From Candidatus Hydrogenedens sp. (lineage in GTDB: Bacteria > Hydrogenedentota > Hydrogenedentia > Hydrogenedentales > CAITNO01), in the NCBI GenBank assembly GCA_012522755.1, contig JAAYJV010000129.1, forward strand, positions 1 to 33,147: a DNA stretch of 33,147 nt, read 5' to 3'. The position numbers were made by a program, and so were the translations under genes. The notes under the pieces are model-generated. The model ran no database searches. It saw nothing but the letters and a program-made list of their open reading frames with translations, and was not told where the DNA came from. How positions within the stretch are numbered: the first letter of the stretch is position 1; each line of letters begins with the position of its first letter. This document shows positions 24,391-33,077 of this stretch, in pieces.

Positions 24391-27300
24391 CTAAATATAG
24401 CGTGCTTCCGGATGGAAGGAGATGGCGGCTCCTGTTGTGCCTGTGGGCAGGAATTCACCTGACTCCGCCACCTGAACACCCAGAAGCTTCTCACCATCCA
24501 CAAGTTCATGGATGACACCGTTCAACAGAATATCTTTCAGACCTGGATAGCCCGGAGACCAGCGTTGCCCGCATTTTTCAGGCACACCAACCAGTTCACG
24601 GGCAATGGCATGGAGATAATCAGCCATATCCTCGGCAATACGGTTGGAGAGTCCCTGAAGAAAAAGAGCGGACTCATAGTCATCCTTGTTCTTGAAATCT
24701 TCAATCACCGCTTCCACCTGGGGGCCGGCCGTGGTGAGTTGAATTCCAATGACATCAGGGTGACCGTCTGACTTTTCCGAAAAATACTGAGCACCGGAGA
24801 CCAGATCTTCATTACCCCCGCCGATAACGACGGTAAAGGGCATGCGTGCCAGCTCCTTTTTCATATTTTCAGGATCGAGAATAACAACGCTGTCTTCTTC
24901 ACGATAACAGGGGAAAAGTCCCAGAGCCCCTTGAGGAAGGAGCCATCCTTTTTCCGTGGCCTCGTCCACCCAGCGACTCAACAGGGCTTCCAGTTCGTCC
25001 TCACTCTGACCGAAACGGCTCCAGCCCGAGGGGCCGCCAAAACGCCAGTTCAGGGAAAAGAGCGTCTGTCGATCCAGATGGGGCGCAAATTCCGTCAGAG
25101 GATACTGGTATACCCGATGTCTGAAAAGAGTTATGGAGTCATCACGCTGAATGGGGTTGATGACCCGGCGCGGGAGCGTGGCGAATAATCCCGCTTCCAA
25201 TTCCTGACGCTTCTGAGCCTGCTTGAATTTACGGATCAGATTCTGGCGGTTGCTTTCATAATAGGCATGACCGGTGTTCTCGTCCACAATTTTATTCATC
25301 ACATTGACGCCGTCCATGGCCGTTCGACAATAGAAGACGGAACCGGTCATCTCTTCAGGATCATCCTGACCGGCAAGAGAAACATAGGCCGCATGGCGAT
25401 CACTTACAGGGGCACCACCCACAAGAATAGGCAAAGAGACTCCCTGTTCTTTCATCATTTTGGAAACAGTGATCATGTGATTGGAGGTCTGGACGAGAAG
25501 GGCGGACATGCCGATGGCATCGGCCTTGTGTTCCAGTGCCGTGTCAATATATTGCTGCAAAGGTGTCATGACGCCCAGATCAATGACCTTGTATCCGTAG
25601 TTTTCCAGAAGTGTCCGGGCCAGGTCTTTTCCAATGGAGTGAACATCCTGATAGACCGTACCCAGCACGACGACCCCTTTGTGGCGTTTTTCGCTCGCCT
25701 GTTCCTGCTTCTGATGATTCTGCAGGTAGGCTTCAATAAAGCCCATGACCTGACGCATCACATCGGCCGAGCGCAGCAGATGGGGGAGAGAGACTTCGCC
25801 ACGGGCAAAACCGTCGCCCAGTTCTTTCATGGCCGCCATGAGCCGCTGGTTCACAAAGTCCAGCGGTTCCCAGCGTTGCAGAATATCCTGCATCTGCAAG
25901 ACGATTCTGTCTTCATAACGGTACTGATGTCCCTGGAATTCAAAGCTTCCGGGGATGCGTTCCTTGAATCCGTCTTTGATCTTTTCCGTGATGGAACTTT
26001 CATTATCCAGGCTGTCATAGTTGACGACCTCTTTTTTGGGGCCGCCCTTTTTGCTTTCCGCAATACCTTCCAGAGTATCGAAAGCTTCCATGTCATGATC
26101 CAGAATGATGCGTTTCGCCAATGCGTAATCGTCCGGATCCAGATCAGAGACAAAGAGATAATGGTTGGGGTTGATGATGGCGGCATCCAGGCCTTTTTTC
26201 CTGGCCTCATCAAGAAAGACGGAAGTAAGAACCAGGCGCATATAGGGTTTCGCCGCCAGTCCGTTGGTCAGATTGCCCACACCCAGAATGGTCTGCACAT
26301 GCGGATAATCTTCCTTGACCAGGCGTATTCCTTCCAGAGTTTCCAGAGCAAAGTTCTGGCCCGCTTCACTTTCCGCGCCAATGGGAAAGACATTGACATC
26401 AACAAAGATCCGGTCTTCGGTAATGCCGTATTTTTCTCTGGCCCGTTCAATGATCTTTGAGGCCAGTTCCCGTTTTTCTTCCGCTGTGGCTCCCGGTCCT
26501 TTGGGTCCAGTGCACAATGCCACGAACACGGGGTCATGGCCCAGGGTCGCTTCTATGACCTCATCCATCTTGAGCAGCCCCGGGGCACTTTCTTCGAAGG
26601 AAATGGAGTTCAGAATGGGACGGCCTGGATAGCATTTTACCGCTGCCGCCAAAGCATCGGGCTGAAAGGAGTCGAGACACATGGCCGCCTGGAAATCCAC
26701 GGTCTGCTGATGGGCCACTTCACTGAGCACATCCACTGTATTGACCTGATTCGAATCCATGCACACATCAATGACGGGGCATCCCAGTTCCAGAACCTGC
26801 TCACGGACCACCTCTTCCAGGATCTCGTGGCGGATACCCTCATCATTCTCCACAGCATCACGCACTTTTTTGGAGCCCCGGATATTGAGTCTTTCACCGA
26901 AACGGATGAGATTGTCGCCGCCGTCCAGAAGGATGGCTTTTTGAGGCCCCGAAACATAAAGACCCGGTGCCGGGCTGCGTGGGGTGAGGGGCGTGTTGCG
27001 CAGCAATTCCGTTGTGAGGGCGATGTGTTCCGGTGTTGTCCCGCAGCAGCCGCCCACAACAGTCACGCCATATTCACGGATGAAGCGCTCCATACAGGCG
27101 GCGAAGTCTTCCGGTGAAAAGCGGAATACGGTCTTCCCGTTTTCGCTCACAGGCAGGCCCGCATTGGGGATGACGGAAATGGGCAGGGGCGAAAACTGGG
27201 AGAGCTTTTCCACAGTCTTTTCCATGAGATCGGGACCGATGGAACAGTTGATGCCGAAAACATCAATGCCCGTGCCCTGCATGGTGACCAGGGCGGCATG

Positions 27301-28014
27301 AATGTCGGTGTTGAAAATCTGCATGCGACTGAAAGCGTCAACAGTCACCTGCGCCATGATGGGCAGTTCAACAGAACGTTCCTTCATGGCACTTTTCACA
27401 CCGAAGACACCGGCCTTCAGCTCAAGAATATCCTGCTGGGTCTCAAAAAGGAATACATCAATTCCGCCATCAATCAGCCCCAGAGCCTGGGCGTGAAAGT
27501 TTGCCGAGATCTCATCAAATGTGGCCCGCCGCAGGTTCGCCGTCGTTGCTGAGACCACATGATTGGAAGGACCCATGGAGCCGATGATGAAGAGGGGACG
27601 TCCCGCTTTGTCTGAAGTGCTGTTGTACAGGTCCCGGGCTTCGCAGGCTGTTTCCGCGGCGCGCTTGCTCAGATGATACGCCATCTCCTCTATGGTCAGA
27701 TCCTGGAGGCGGATCCCGTCGGGGATGGCCGTGAAAGCGCTGGTTTCAAGTTTGGAGAAATCATATTCTGCCAGTCGCAAAGGAGAAGCGCCGAAGGAGT
27801 TGGTTTCCGCCGCATCAGCACCGGCTTCAAAAAAAGCCAGATGAATATCGCGCACCGCTTCGGGCTGTGAAAAGCAGAGCAGATCAACGAGCATTTTGAA
27901 ATCGGAGCCGCCAAAGGCACTTTCATCCAGATCCAGACCTTGTATCATGGTACCCATGGCGCCATCCAGACAAAAAGGACGCTCGTTGATTCGTTTGAGA
28001 AAAGCCTTTTTCAT
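24391..28014 (-). CDS. metH: Cobalamin-dependent methionine synthase MetH
   Basis: MetH moves a methyl group from 5-methyltetrahydrofolate to homocysteine through cob(I)alamin. All modules are present in 1207 residues. These are the homocysteine domain with zinc ligands C257 (GINCS) and C323-C324 (GGCCGTTP), the pterin domain from about 366 (RFGERLNIRGSKK), and the B12 cap and B12 domains with D790-x-H792-x2-G795 (DVHSIG). The C-terminal SAM-dependent reactivation domain has RWSPGYPGL. Length is near that of E. coli MetH. The ATG at 28014 has TAGGGA about 8 nt upstream. The gene ends in TAG. A hairpin separates it from the upstream cystathionine gene. No SAM or cobalamin riboswitch is recognisable in the short leader. 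Confidence 0.97.
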   Translation of the reverse strand: MKKAFLKRINERPFCLDGAMGTMIQGLDLDESAFGGSDFKMLVDLLCFSQPEAVRDIHLAFFEAGADAAETNSFGASPLRLAEYDFSKLETSAFTAIPDGIRLQDLTIEEMAYHLSKRAAETACEARDLYNSTSDKAGRPLFIIGSMGPSNHVVSATTANLRRATFDEISANFHAQALGLIDGGIDVFLFETQQDILELKAGVFGVKSAMKERSVELPIMAQVTVDAFSRMQIFNTDIHAALVTMQGTGIDVFGINCSIGPDLMEKTVEKLSQFSPLPISVIPNAGLPVSENGKTVFRFSPEDFAACMERFIREYGVTVVGGCCGTTPEHIALTTELLRNTPLTPRSPAPGLYVSGPQKAILLDGGDNLIRFGERLNIRGSKKVRDAVENDEGIRHEILEEVVREQVLELGCPVIDVCMDSNQVNTVDVLSEVAHQQTVDFQAAMCLDSFQPDALAAAVKCYPGRPILNSISFEESAPGLLKMDEVIEATLGHDPVFVALCTGPKGPGATAEEKRELASKIIERAREKYGITEDRIFVDVNVFPIGAESEAGQNFALETLEGIRLVKEDYPHVQTILGVGNLTNGLAAKPYMRLVLTSVFLDEARKKGLDAAIINPNHYLFVSDLDPDDYALAKRIILDHDMEAFDTLEGIAESKKGGPKKEVVNYDSLDNESSITEKIKDGFKERIPGSFEFQGHQYRYEDRIVLQMQDILQRWEPLDFVNQRLMAAMKELGDGFARGEVSLPHLLRSADVMRQVMGFIEAYLQNHQKQEQASEKRHKGVVVLGTVYQDVHSIGKDLARTLLENYGYKVIDLGVMTPLQQYIDTALEHKADAIGMSALLVQTSNHMITVSKMMKEQGVSLPILVGGAPVSDRHAAYVSLAGQDDPEEMTGSVFYCRTAMDGVNVMNKIVDENTGHAYYESNRQNLIRKFKQAQKRQELEAGLFATLPRRVINPIQRDDSITLFRHRVYQYPLTEFAPHLDRQTLFSLNWRFGGPSGWSRFGQSEDELEALLSRWVDEATEKGWLLPQGALGLFPCYREEDSVVILDPENMKKELARMPFTVVIGGGNEDLVSGAQYFSEKSDGHPDVIGIQLTTAGPQVEAVIEDFKNKDDYESALFLQGLSNRIAEDMADYLHAIARELVGVPEKCGQRWSPGYPGLKDILLNGVIHELVDGEKLLGVQVAESGEFLPTGTTGAAISFHPEARYI

Positions 28015-28036
28015 GAAAGATCCCTATCGTGAAGGC

Positions 28037-28076
28037 AAAAAGAAAATATCCGCTTATATGAAGGCAAAACGGATAT
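28037..28076 (-). terminator. Hairpin with T-rich tail between the cystathionine gene and metH
   Basis: On the minus strand ATATCCG (28070-28076) pairs with CGGATAT (28046-28052) around a 17-nt loop, and TTTCTTTTT follows. It could end most transcripts after the cystathionine gene, or act as a partial terminator before metH. Arms are short, and no promoter is evident between it and metH. Confidence 0.45.
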
Positions 28077-28140
28077 CTCCCGAGACGGTTTTTAAAAGAC
28101 CAACAACTTGTTGCGTGTATTGTTAAAGAGAAAAAGAGTA

Positions 28141-29349
28141 TTATTGAAGTGCCTGGTCCAGATCGCTGATGATGTCACAGGCATTTTCTACTCCTACAGC
28201 CAACCGGAGAAGAGAATCCGTTATTCCCAGTGCATAGCGCTCCTCGCGGGTAATGGTGTAATAGCTGACCAGGGCCGGATGGGTGATGAGTGTTTCCACA
28301 CCACCGAGACTCGGAGCGATGTAACATAATTTCAGTTTGTCCAGGAAGACTTTTGCATCGTCCAGATCGCCATCAATATCAAAGGAGACAACACTGCCGA
28401 AGCCGGTCATCTGCGCTTTGGCTATTTCGTGCTGGGGATGGCTTTCCAGGCCGGGATAGTAGACACGTTTGATACGGGGGTGATTTTCCAGAAAGCGGGC
28501 CACTTCCAGACCGCTCCGGTTCTGCTGTTCCATGCGCAGGGCGAAGGTTTTAAGGCCGCGCAGCAGAAGATAGGAACAGTGAGGATCAATGACGCCGCCA
28601 ATGGCTTTGTGCAGTGCCCTGATTTCTTCTATAAGTTCCTTTTTGCCCAGAACCGCCCCGGCGAGAATATCATTATGGCCCGCCAGATATTTTGTGGCAC
28701 TGTGCAGTACGATGTCCACACCAAAATCAAAGGGGCACTGATTGAATGGGGTACTGAAGGTTGAATCGATGAGCGTAAGCAGGTTGTAACGCTTCGCCAG
28801 ATCACGGAGCCGTTCCAGATCAAAAATATTCAGATAGGGATTGGTCGGTGATTCACTGAAAATGAAGCGTGTTTCAGGGCGGATCGCTTTTTCAAGAGCC
28901 TCATAATCACCAAAGGGCACAATGGTGCAATCCACGCCGAAACGTTGCAGATAGGCGCTGCAGAATTCCAGGGTCTTCTTATAGGCATCATCGGTGATGA
29001 CAATATGATCCTTGCTTTTCACCAGAGCGAGGATGGTCGTGGTGATGGCGCTCATACCCGATCCGAAGACAACGCAATCTTCGGCGCCGCAAATGGCCGA
29101 GAGGCGGTCCTGAGCGACTTTTTCCGTGGGATTGCCATAGCGCCCGTATTCAAAGTGCGCTTCTCCACGACGGGTGTAGGCATCAATATGCTCCGTGTTT
29201 TTGAAGGCATAGGTGGATGTCTGGACAATGGGCGTGGTTATTGAATCAGCGTATCGGAAACGCTCTTCCCCGGCATGGACCGACAGGGTGGAGATACCTT
29301 TTCCCGGCATCTTGTGATTTTCATCATCTGTTGAATATGTGTCTTTCAT
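28141..29349 (-). CDS. Cystathionine gamma-synthase-type PLP enzyme
   Basis: This is a 402-residue member of the Cys/Met-metabolism PLP family. The PLP lysine is K220 in HSATKYLAGHND. SVHAGEE, YGRYGNPT and SGMSA (98-102) are also typical, and the C-terminal SLGGVETLITHPA contacts substrate. The segment around FEYGRYGNP and SESPTNPYLNIFD resembles gamma-synthases of the plant type, but family members acting as cystathionine beta-lyase or methionine gamma-lyase cannot be excluded. The ATG at 29349 has AGAGG upstream, and a promoter at 29455-29484 rules out the longer frame. Its place before metH supports a role in making homocysteine for methionine. Confidence 0.88.
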   Translation of the reverse strand: MKDTYSTDDENHKMPGKGISTLSVHAGEERFRYADSITTPIVQTSTYAFKNTEHIDAYTRRGEAHFEYGRYGNPTEKVAQDRLSAICGAEDCVVFGSGMSAITTTILALVKSKDHIVITDDAYKKTLEFCSAYLQRFGVDCTIVPFGDYEALEKAIRPETRFIFSESPTNPYLNIFDLERLRDLAKRYNLLTLIDSTFSTPFNQCPFDFGVDIVLHSATKYLAGHNDILAGAVLGKKELIEEIRALHKAIGGVIDPHCSYLLLRGLKTFALRMEQQNRSGLEVARFLENHPRIKRVYYPGLESHPQHEIAKAQMTGFGSVVSFDIDGDLDDAKVFLDKLKLCYIAPSLGGVETLITHPALVSYYTITREERYALGITDSLLRLAVGVENACDIISDLDQALQ

Positions 29350-29454
29350 GAAAGCCTCTACACTGTTTCTACGACCCGGAAAAAGATCTCCGGCCTGGCT
29401 GCAGACCTGAGAGAACAGGCCCGGGCGACTCATTCCATCGCCACTTTGGCTATC

Positions 29455-29484
29455 AGTATACAATCTGCAGTGCATCGGTGCCAA
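29455..29484 (-). promoter_or_regulatory. Promoter for the cystathionine-enzyme gene, with a structured leader
   Basis: On the minus strand TTGGCA, an 18-bp spacer and TATACT give a start near 29448 and a leader of about 99 nt. The leader contains GGCCTG...CAGGCC and overlapping CCCGG/CCGGG pairings that could compete. Confidence 0.6.
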
Positions 29485-29531
29485 ACGCAAGAGGATTCCA
29501 CTCCGGCGGGTCGGAAAGAATTGCAAGAATA

Positions 29532-29540
29532 TGCTATGAT
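29532..29540 (+). promoter_or_regulatory. Extended -10 element for the protease gene
   Basis: TGCTATGAT matches the extended -10 form TGnTATAAT. No clear -35 is present at the right distance. Transcription would start near 29547, about 63 nt before the ATG at 29610. Confidence 0.4.
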
Positions 29541-29609
29541 GAGTCCGCATCTTAACCGCTATCAGGGATCAGGCTGCGCTGACTGCAAACAGGGAGTCAA
29601 TGACTGAAA

Positions 29610-31040
29610 ATGATAAGACCTCAAAGAAAAGCTTCGGTATATGCCGGGCTGATCTGTCTTCCCTGTTGTCTGATCTTTCTTGTCGGCTCCATTGCAGAAG
29701 CGACCTTCGATCAGAATGGAATGCAATCGAGTGGAAACAAGGTCATTTATGGAGCCGATGACCGCATTGATGTCTATGAGGAGACAGATGCCGACCGTCG
29801 TGCCTGGGCTGATTCCGTCTGCGCTCTGGTCAGGATTGAAGATCTTCATGATAATGATGACGGCACCTGGTCACTGCATACAAAAGCCTATACAGTGGCC
29901 GGGAAACCGCCCTGTCCGGGCGAAGCCTTCAGCACACAGCCGACAGCCTCTTTCTGCTCCGGTTTTATGGCGGCTGCCGACATCATCGTTACAGCCGGGC
30001 ATTGTCTCACCAAAGATACACTTGATTCTCTGGCCTTTGTTTTCGGCTTTGAAATGCTGGATGCTGATCAGCCCCGACTCGTCTTTGATCATACCCGGAT
30101 CTATTACGGTGTGGACATCATCGCTATTCGTCATGCGCCGACTCTGGATTTTGCTGTTGTACAGGTGGATAGAGATATTACAGCCCCCGGCGCACAGCCC
30201 CTGGCAATGCGTCAGGGAGGGGAGATCACTGTAGGCACACCGGTGGGAATTATCGGTCATCCTTACGGACTGCCCAAAAAACTGGCCTTCGGGCTGAATA
30301 CCTCCGTGCGCAATACAGATGAGCCTTTTTTCTTTTATGCCAATGTTGATGCTTTCAGTGGAAACTCCGGATCACCGGTCTTCGATGCTGAAACGGGTAT
30401 TGTGGAAGGAATTCTGGTACGGGGCAACAACGATTATAAGGTGGGATCATACTGTTTTCAGTCACACCGGATGGATGATGATACTGCAACTCCCGAAGCG
30501 ATCAACCGGAGCATCACTTTTGTTTCTTTTGTCAATGACTATCATCTGCCGCCCGTCAATGATCATTGCGAAGAAGCCATTGTGATACATGCTGAAGAAT
30601 ATTATCTGGGCAGCACGCGATCCGGCTCAACGACACTTATGTCCTCTTGTGGTCAGGATGATTTTATCGATGTCTGGTTTCTTTTTATTCCGGATCAGAA
30701 AGATGATTATCTGATCAGCCTTTGTGAAAGTGATTTTGATGCGATACTCGCCTTATATACCGGAACTTGTGAGTCTCTGGAAGAAATTGCCTGCAGTGAC
30801 AGCGGCTGCGATGACGGAGCAAGCCTGTGCATCTCTCTTGATGCCCGGGTGCCCATTTTTATTCGTGTTGCCGGAAACCACGGGACCAGGGGCAGTTATC
30901 TTCTTCAGATCAGTTCTGATGTAGCGTGCAGCTCGCCCTCCTGTGGAATGCAGGAAGGCTTCAATATGGCGGGGATACTGCTCATGAGTATGATGATCAT
31001 GATACTCTTTGCTTTTTCTGCGATAAAATCGGTGATATAA
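29610..31040 (+). CDS. Membrane-anchored trypsin-like serine protease
   Basis: The 476-residue product has a signal peptide (hydrophobic segment 10-29). Its chymotrypsin-fold domain has a complete triad, H131 (TAGHC), D180 (TLDFAVVQ) and S255 (GNSGSP). Residues 319-437 form a separate Cys-rich beta domain (DHCEEAI, then DVWFLF, FDAILALYTGTC and IFIRVAGNHG) of a kind seen in secreted proteins of environmental bacteria. A single C-terminal hydrophobic segment at about 448-470 should anchor it with a short tail. The ribosome binding site is poorly spaced. The stop codon overlaps the Shine-Dalgarno of the next gene, so the two are coupled. Its substrates are not evident. Confidence 0.88.
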   Translation: MIRPQRKASVYAGLICLPCCLIFLVGSIAEATFDQNGMQSSGNKVIYGADDRIDVYEETDADRRAWADSVCALVRIEDLHDNDDGTWSLHTKAYTVAGKPPCPGEAFSTQPTASFCSGFMAAADIIVTAGHCLTKDTLDSLAFVFGFEMLDADQPRLVFDHTRIYYGVDIIAIRHAPTLDFAVVQVDRDITAPGAQPLAMRQGGEITVGTPVGIIGHPYGLPKKLAFGLNTSVRNTDEPFFFYANVDAFSGNSGSPVFDAETGIVEGILVRGNNDYKVGSYCFQSHRMDDDTATPEAINRSITFVSFVNDYHLPPVNDHCEEAIVIHAEEYYLGSTRSGSTTLMSSCGQDDFIDVWFLFIPDQKDDYLISLCESDFDAILALYTGTCESLEEIACSDSGCDDGASLCISLDARVPIFIRVAGNHGTRGSYLLQISSDVACSSPSCGMQEGFNMAGILLMSMMIMILFAFSAIKSVI

Positions 31041-31054
31041 AAGGAGTGATTTCG

Positions 31055-32494
31055 GTGAAAAATCTGTTGCTCTTTATGGTGCTTCTGATGTCTGGATGCG
31101 TCTCAACCTCAAGGATCGAAATTATGTCAACCCGGGATTTACAGGACACACAAATTACTTTCGGGCTTCAGTCCCATTCTCTGGATAATAACGACAACTT
31201 TTCTGCTGATGGCCGTTATCTCTGCTATGACACCCGCGAGAGTGTGGGGCCGGGCATTGAGCATGGCTACTCCATTGAAGTGGTGGATCTGACTGACAAC
31301 CGTCCCATCATTGTGTATGCCCCCGATGCGATCATGACAGGAGAGACGCCCGCTCCCGGTATCGGCGCCGTATCCTTTTCGCAGGCTGTGCCGGAAGTAT
31401 CCTTCATCCATGGCCCGCCCGTATCAGAAACAGAGGCCAGAGGCTTTTACGGCAAACCCAACAGAAACGGTGCCTGTGTACGGCTTTCCGGTGAAGTCGT
31501 GGAACGAGACGGCACTTTTCATATGGTCAAAGACGGGCACTATGCCTTTTCCTGGCTCGACAAACGAGATGTAAGCACTGACCGTGATACGGAAGCGGGA
31601 GCGCACCGGGGCGGAACCCATCGCCATGAATATTGCGCCCGGGGCGACAGAATCGGTTTTACCTATGATGACTTCCTCTTGCCCCAATATGACCGTACCA
31701 TCGGCTATATGGAGCCTCACGAAAACGCTCCCGCCCCGGCAAGCCACTTCTTTGCCCTTCTCGTGGCTGTAGCCCCCATGGGCCAGGCCGGGCCGGGTGA
31801 ATTGGAAAAAGCCTATGGCGACGCCTGGGTGGATCCCGACGGGACCATGCGCGCTTTTATCGGGAAAATCCGTTGCGAGAACGGTGTGGACTACGAGGAA
31901 TCGCTGTTTGTGGCGGATATTCCGCGGAGTGTGGATATCACCACAGCCGATGCAGGAAGCGCCTCCCGCTATCCTCAGCCACCTCTGGGGATCACCCTGC
32001 GCCGCCTCACCTCCACCTTTGCAACGGGCATTGTCCGGGGAGCGCCCGATGGGAAACGGATCGCCTATTATGCAAAAGATGCCAGGGGTGTGAGCCAGGT
32101 CTTTATCATTGACGCACTGGGAAGCGATAAGGCCGAGGACCCTGCTCTGCGGCCCATACAGGTTACTTCACTGCCCAAAGGCACGAAGGACGGGATTCGC
32201 TGGACACCGGACGGCAAGGCCATTCTCTGCATTTCTGATGACGGGCTGGTCTTGACTTCCATTGTTGAAGGAGATGGATTCGGGAAATCAGTTTTTCTCA
32301 CGCCCCATGGTGATGGCATAAACCGCCATGCTCCCGCCTTCTCTCCCGATGGAAAACGCCTCGCCTACAACCGTCCTGTTCCCACTGGAGACGACACAGG
32401 CCAGGTGAAGAAGGCCTATGACGGAAGTGATTTCGTCCAGATCTTTATTCTGGAAAAAAACGACCAAAAAGAACTGTCCAGCATTTTTGACTGA
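31055..32494 (+). CDS. Lipoprotein with DUF3748 (YidR-like) beta-propeller
   Basis: The GTG at 31055 is chosen because AAAGGAG lies 8 nt upstream and it yields a lipoprotein signal ending LLMSGC (C15 lipidated). The 479-residue product has TolB-like propeller repeats (SADGRYLCYDT, APDGKRIAYYAKD, WTPDGKAILCIS, FSPDGKRLAYNRP). A central segment GAHRGGTHRHEYCARGDRIG then FTYDD, with ELEKAYGDAWVD and AFIGKI later, matches E. coli YidR (DUF3748) as I know it. YidR itself has no settled function and is not a lipoprotein. The gene starts 15 bp after the protease, suggesting a shared envelope role. Confidence 0.82.
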   Translation: MKNLLLFMVLLMSGCVSTSRIEIMSTRDLQDTQITFGLQSHSLDNNDNFSADGRYLCYDTRESVGPGIEHGYSIEVVDLTDNRPIIVYAPDAIMTGETPAPGIGAVSFSQAVPEVSFIHGPPVSETEARGFYGKPNRNGACVRLSGEVVERDGTFHMVKDGHYAFSWLDKRDVSTDRDTEAGAHRGGTHRHEYCARGDRIGFTYDDFLLPQYDRTIGYMEPHENAPAPASHFFALLVAVAPMGQAGPGELEKAYGDAWVDPDGTMRAFIGKIRCENGVDYEESLFVADIPRSVDITTADAGSASRYPQPPLGITLRRLTSTFATGIVRGAPDGKRIAYYAKDARGVSQVFIIDALGSDKAEDPALRPIQVTSLPKGTKDGIRWTPDGKAILCISDDGLVLTSIVEGDGFGKSVFLTPHGDGINRHAPAFSPDGKRLAYNRPVPTGDDTGQVKKAYDGSDFVQIFILEKNDQKELSSIFD

Positions 32495-32524
32495 CTGGAA
32501 ATAAACTGATCATGAAAGGAATTT

Positions 32525-32782
32525 ATGATGGCAATCATTGTGATTGATGGCGAAGAAATGGAAGTGGCTGACGGATCTCCCATTGCCGATGCCTGTGAAG
32601 ATGCGGGAGTGCCTCTGGGATGTCGTGCCGGTCTTTGCGGAAGCTGTGTCATCACCATTGAAGAAGGCATGGAAAACCTCGAAGACCTCACTTCTGAAGA
32701 AGAAGATATGGGACTCGGTGAAAGTCAGCGTCTTGCCTGCCAGGCTGTGATCCGTTCCGGGAAAGTAATCGCCAGTTATTGA
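32525..32782 (+). CDS. [2Fe-2S] ferredoxin
   Basis: The 85-residue protein has the plant-type cluster motif C33-x4-C38-x2-C41 and C72 (RLACQA). The sequence between them is acidic (EEGMENLEDLTSEEEDMGLG), as usual for this fold. It would carry single electrons in the cytoplasm. AAAGGA lies just before the ATG at 32525; the second ATG at 32528 is better spaced and may be the real start. It follows the lipoprotein gene by 30 bp without a terminator, but a link in function is not obvious. Confidence 0.93.
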   Translation: MMAIIVIDGEEMEVADGSPIADACEDAGVPLGCRAGLCGSCVITIEEGMENLEDLTSEEEDMGLGESQRLACQAVIRSGKVIASY

Positions 32783-32790
32783 GGGTTGTC

Positions 32791-32819
32791 TGATACGGGG
32801 GCTTGACCGCTCTGTATCA
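32791..32819 (+). terminator. Possible hairpin terminator after the ferredoxin gene
   Basis: TGATACGGGG pairs with TCTGTATCA through about 10 bp, including two G-U pairs, around a 9-nt loop, beginning 8 bp after the ferredoxin stop. There is no T tract, so it may instead protect the transcript end. Confidence 0.3.
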
Positions 32820-32827
32820 CTACCCCT

Positions 32828-33020
32828 CCACTCCCATCACTTTTTCGAAGAAGTTCGTGCTGATATGGATCCAGGTTGTTTAGCTTCAACATATCATGAG
32901 ATCCCCGATTCGGGAAAGTATTTTCTGATAATCACGAACAAATAACGCCTGGGGAAACCCTGAAAGATCTTGAGAGTCACTCCTGGGAACGCCAATTTCC
33001 ACATTGGCAGACAGCGTATG
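32828..33020. repeat. Dispersed repeat element, left module with one arm
   Basis: The module is diverged at its left end but nearly identical to 18598-18688 over its last 90 bp (CACGAACAAATAA, GGGAAACCCTGAAAGA, then the 28-bp arm at 32983-33010 with its GCCAAT/ATTGGC hairpin). After the arm, similarity goes on only to AGACAGCGTATGACA, and no right module follows before the window ends. Confidence 0.75.
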
Positions 33021-33077
33021 ACAGGGCAATCGCATCTAAATTGCGCTCCGACCGCGTTTTGAGTTTATCGAGTGTGA

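Noticed and set aside
25267-26460. 397-codon plus-strand frame across metH
   Set aside because: It is antisense to the B12, pterin and cap regions of an unmistakable metH.
28015-28140. Possible SAM or cobalamin riboswitch upstream of metH
   Set aside because: The gap holds only a short-armed hairpin with a T-rich tail; no conserved riboswitch core was recognised.
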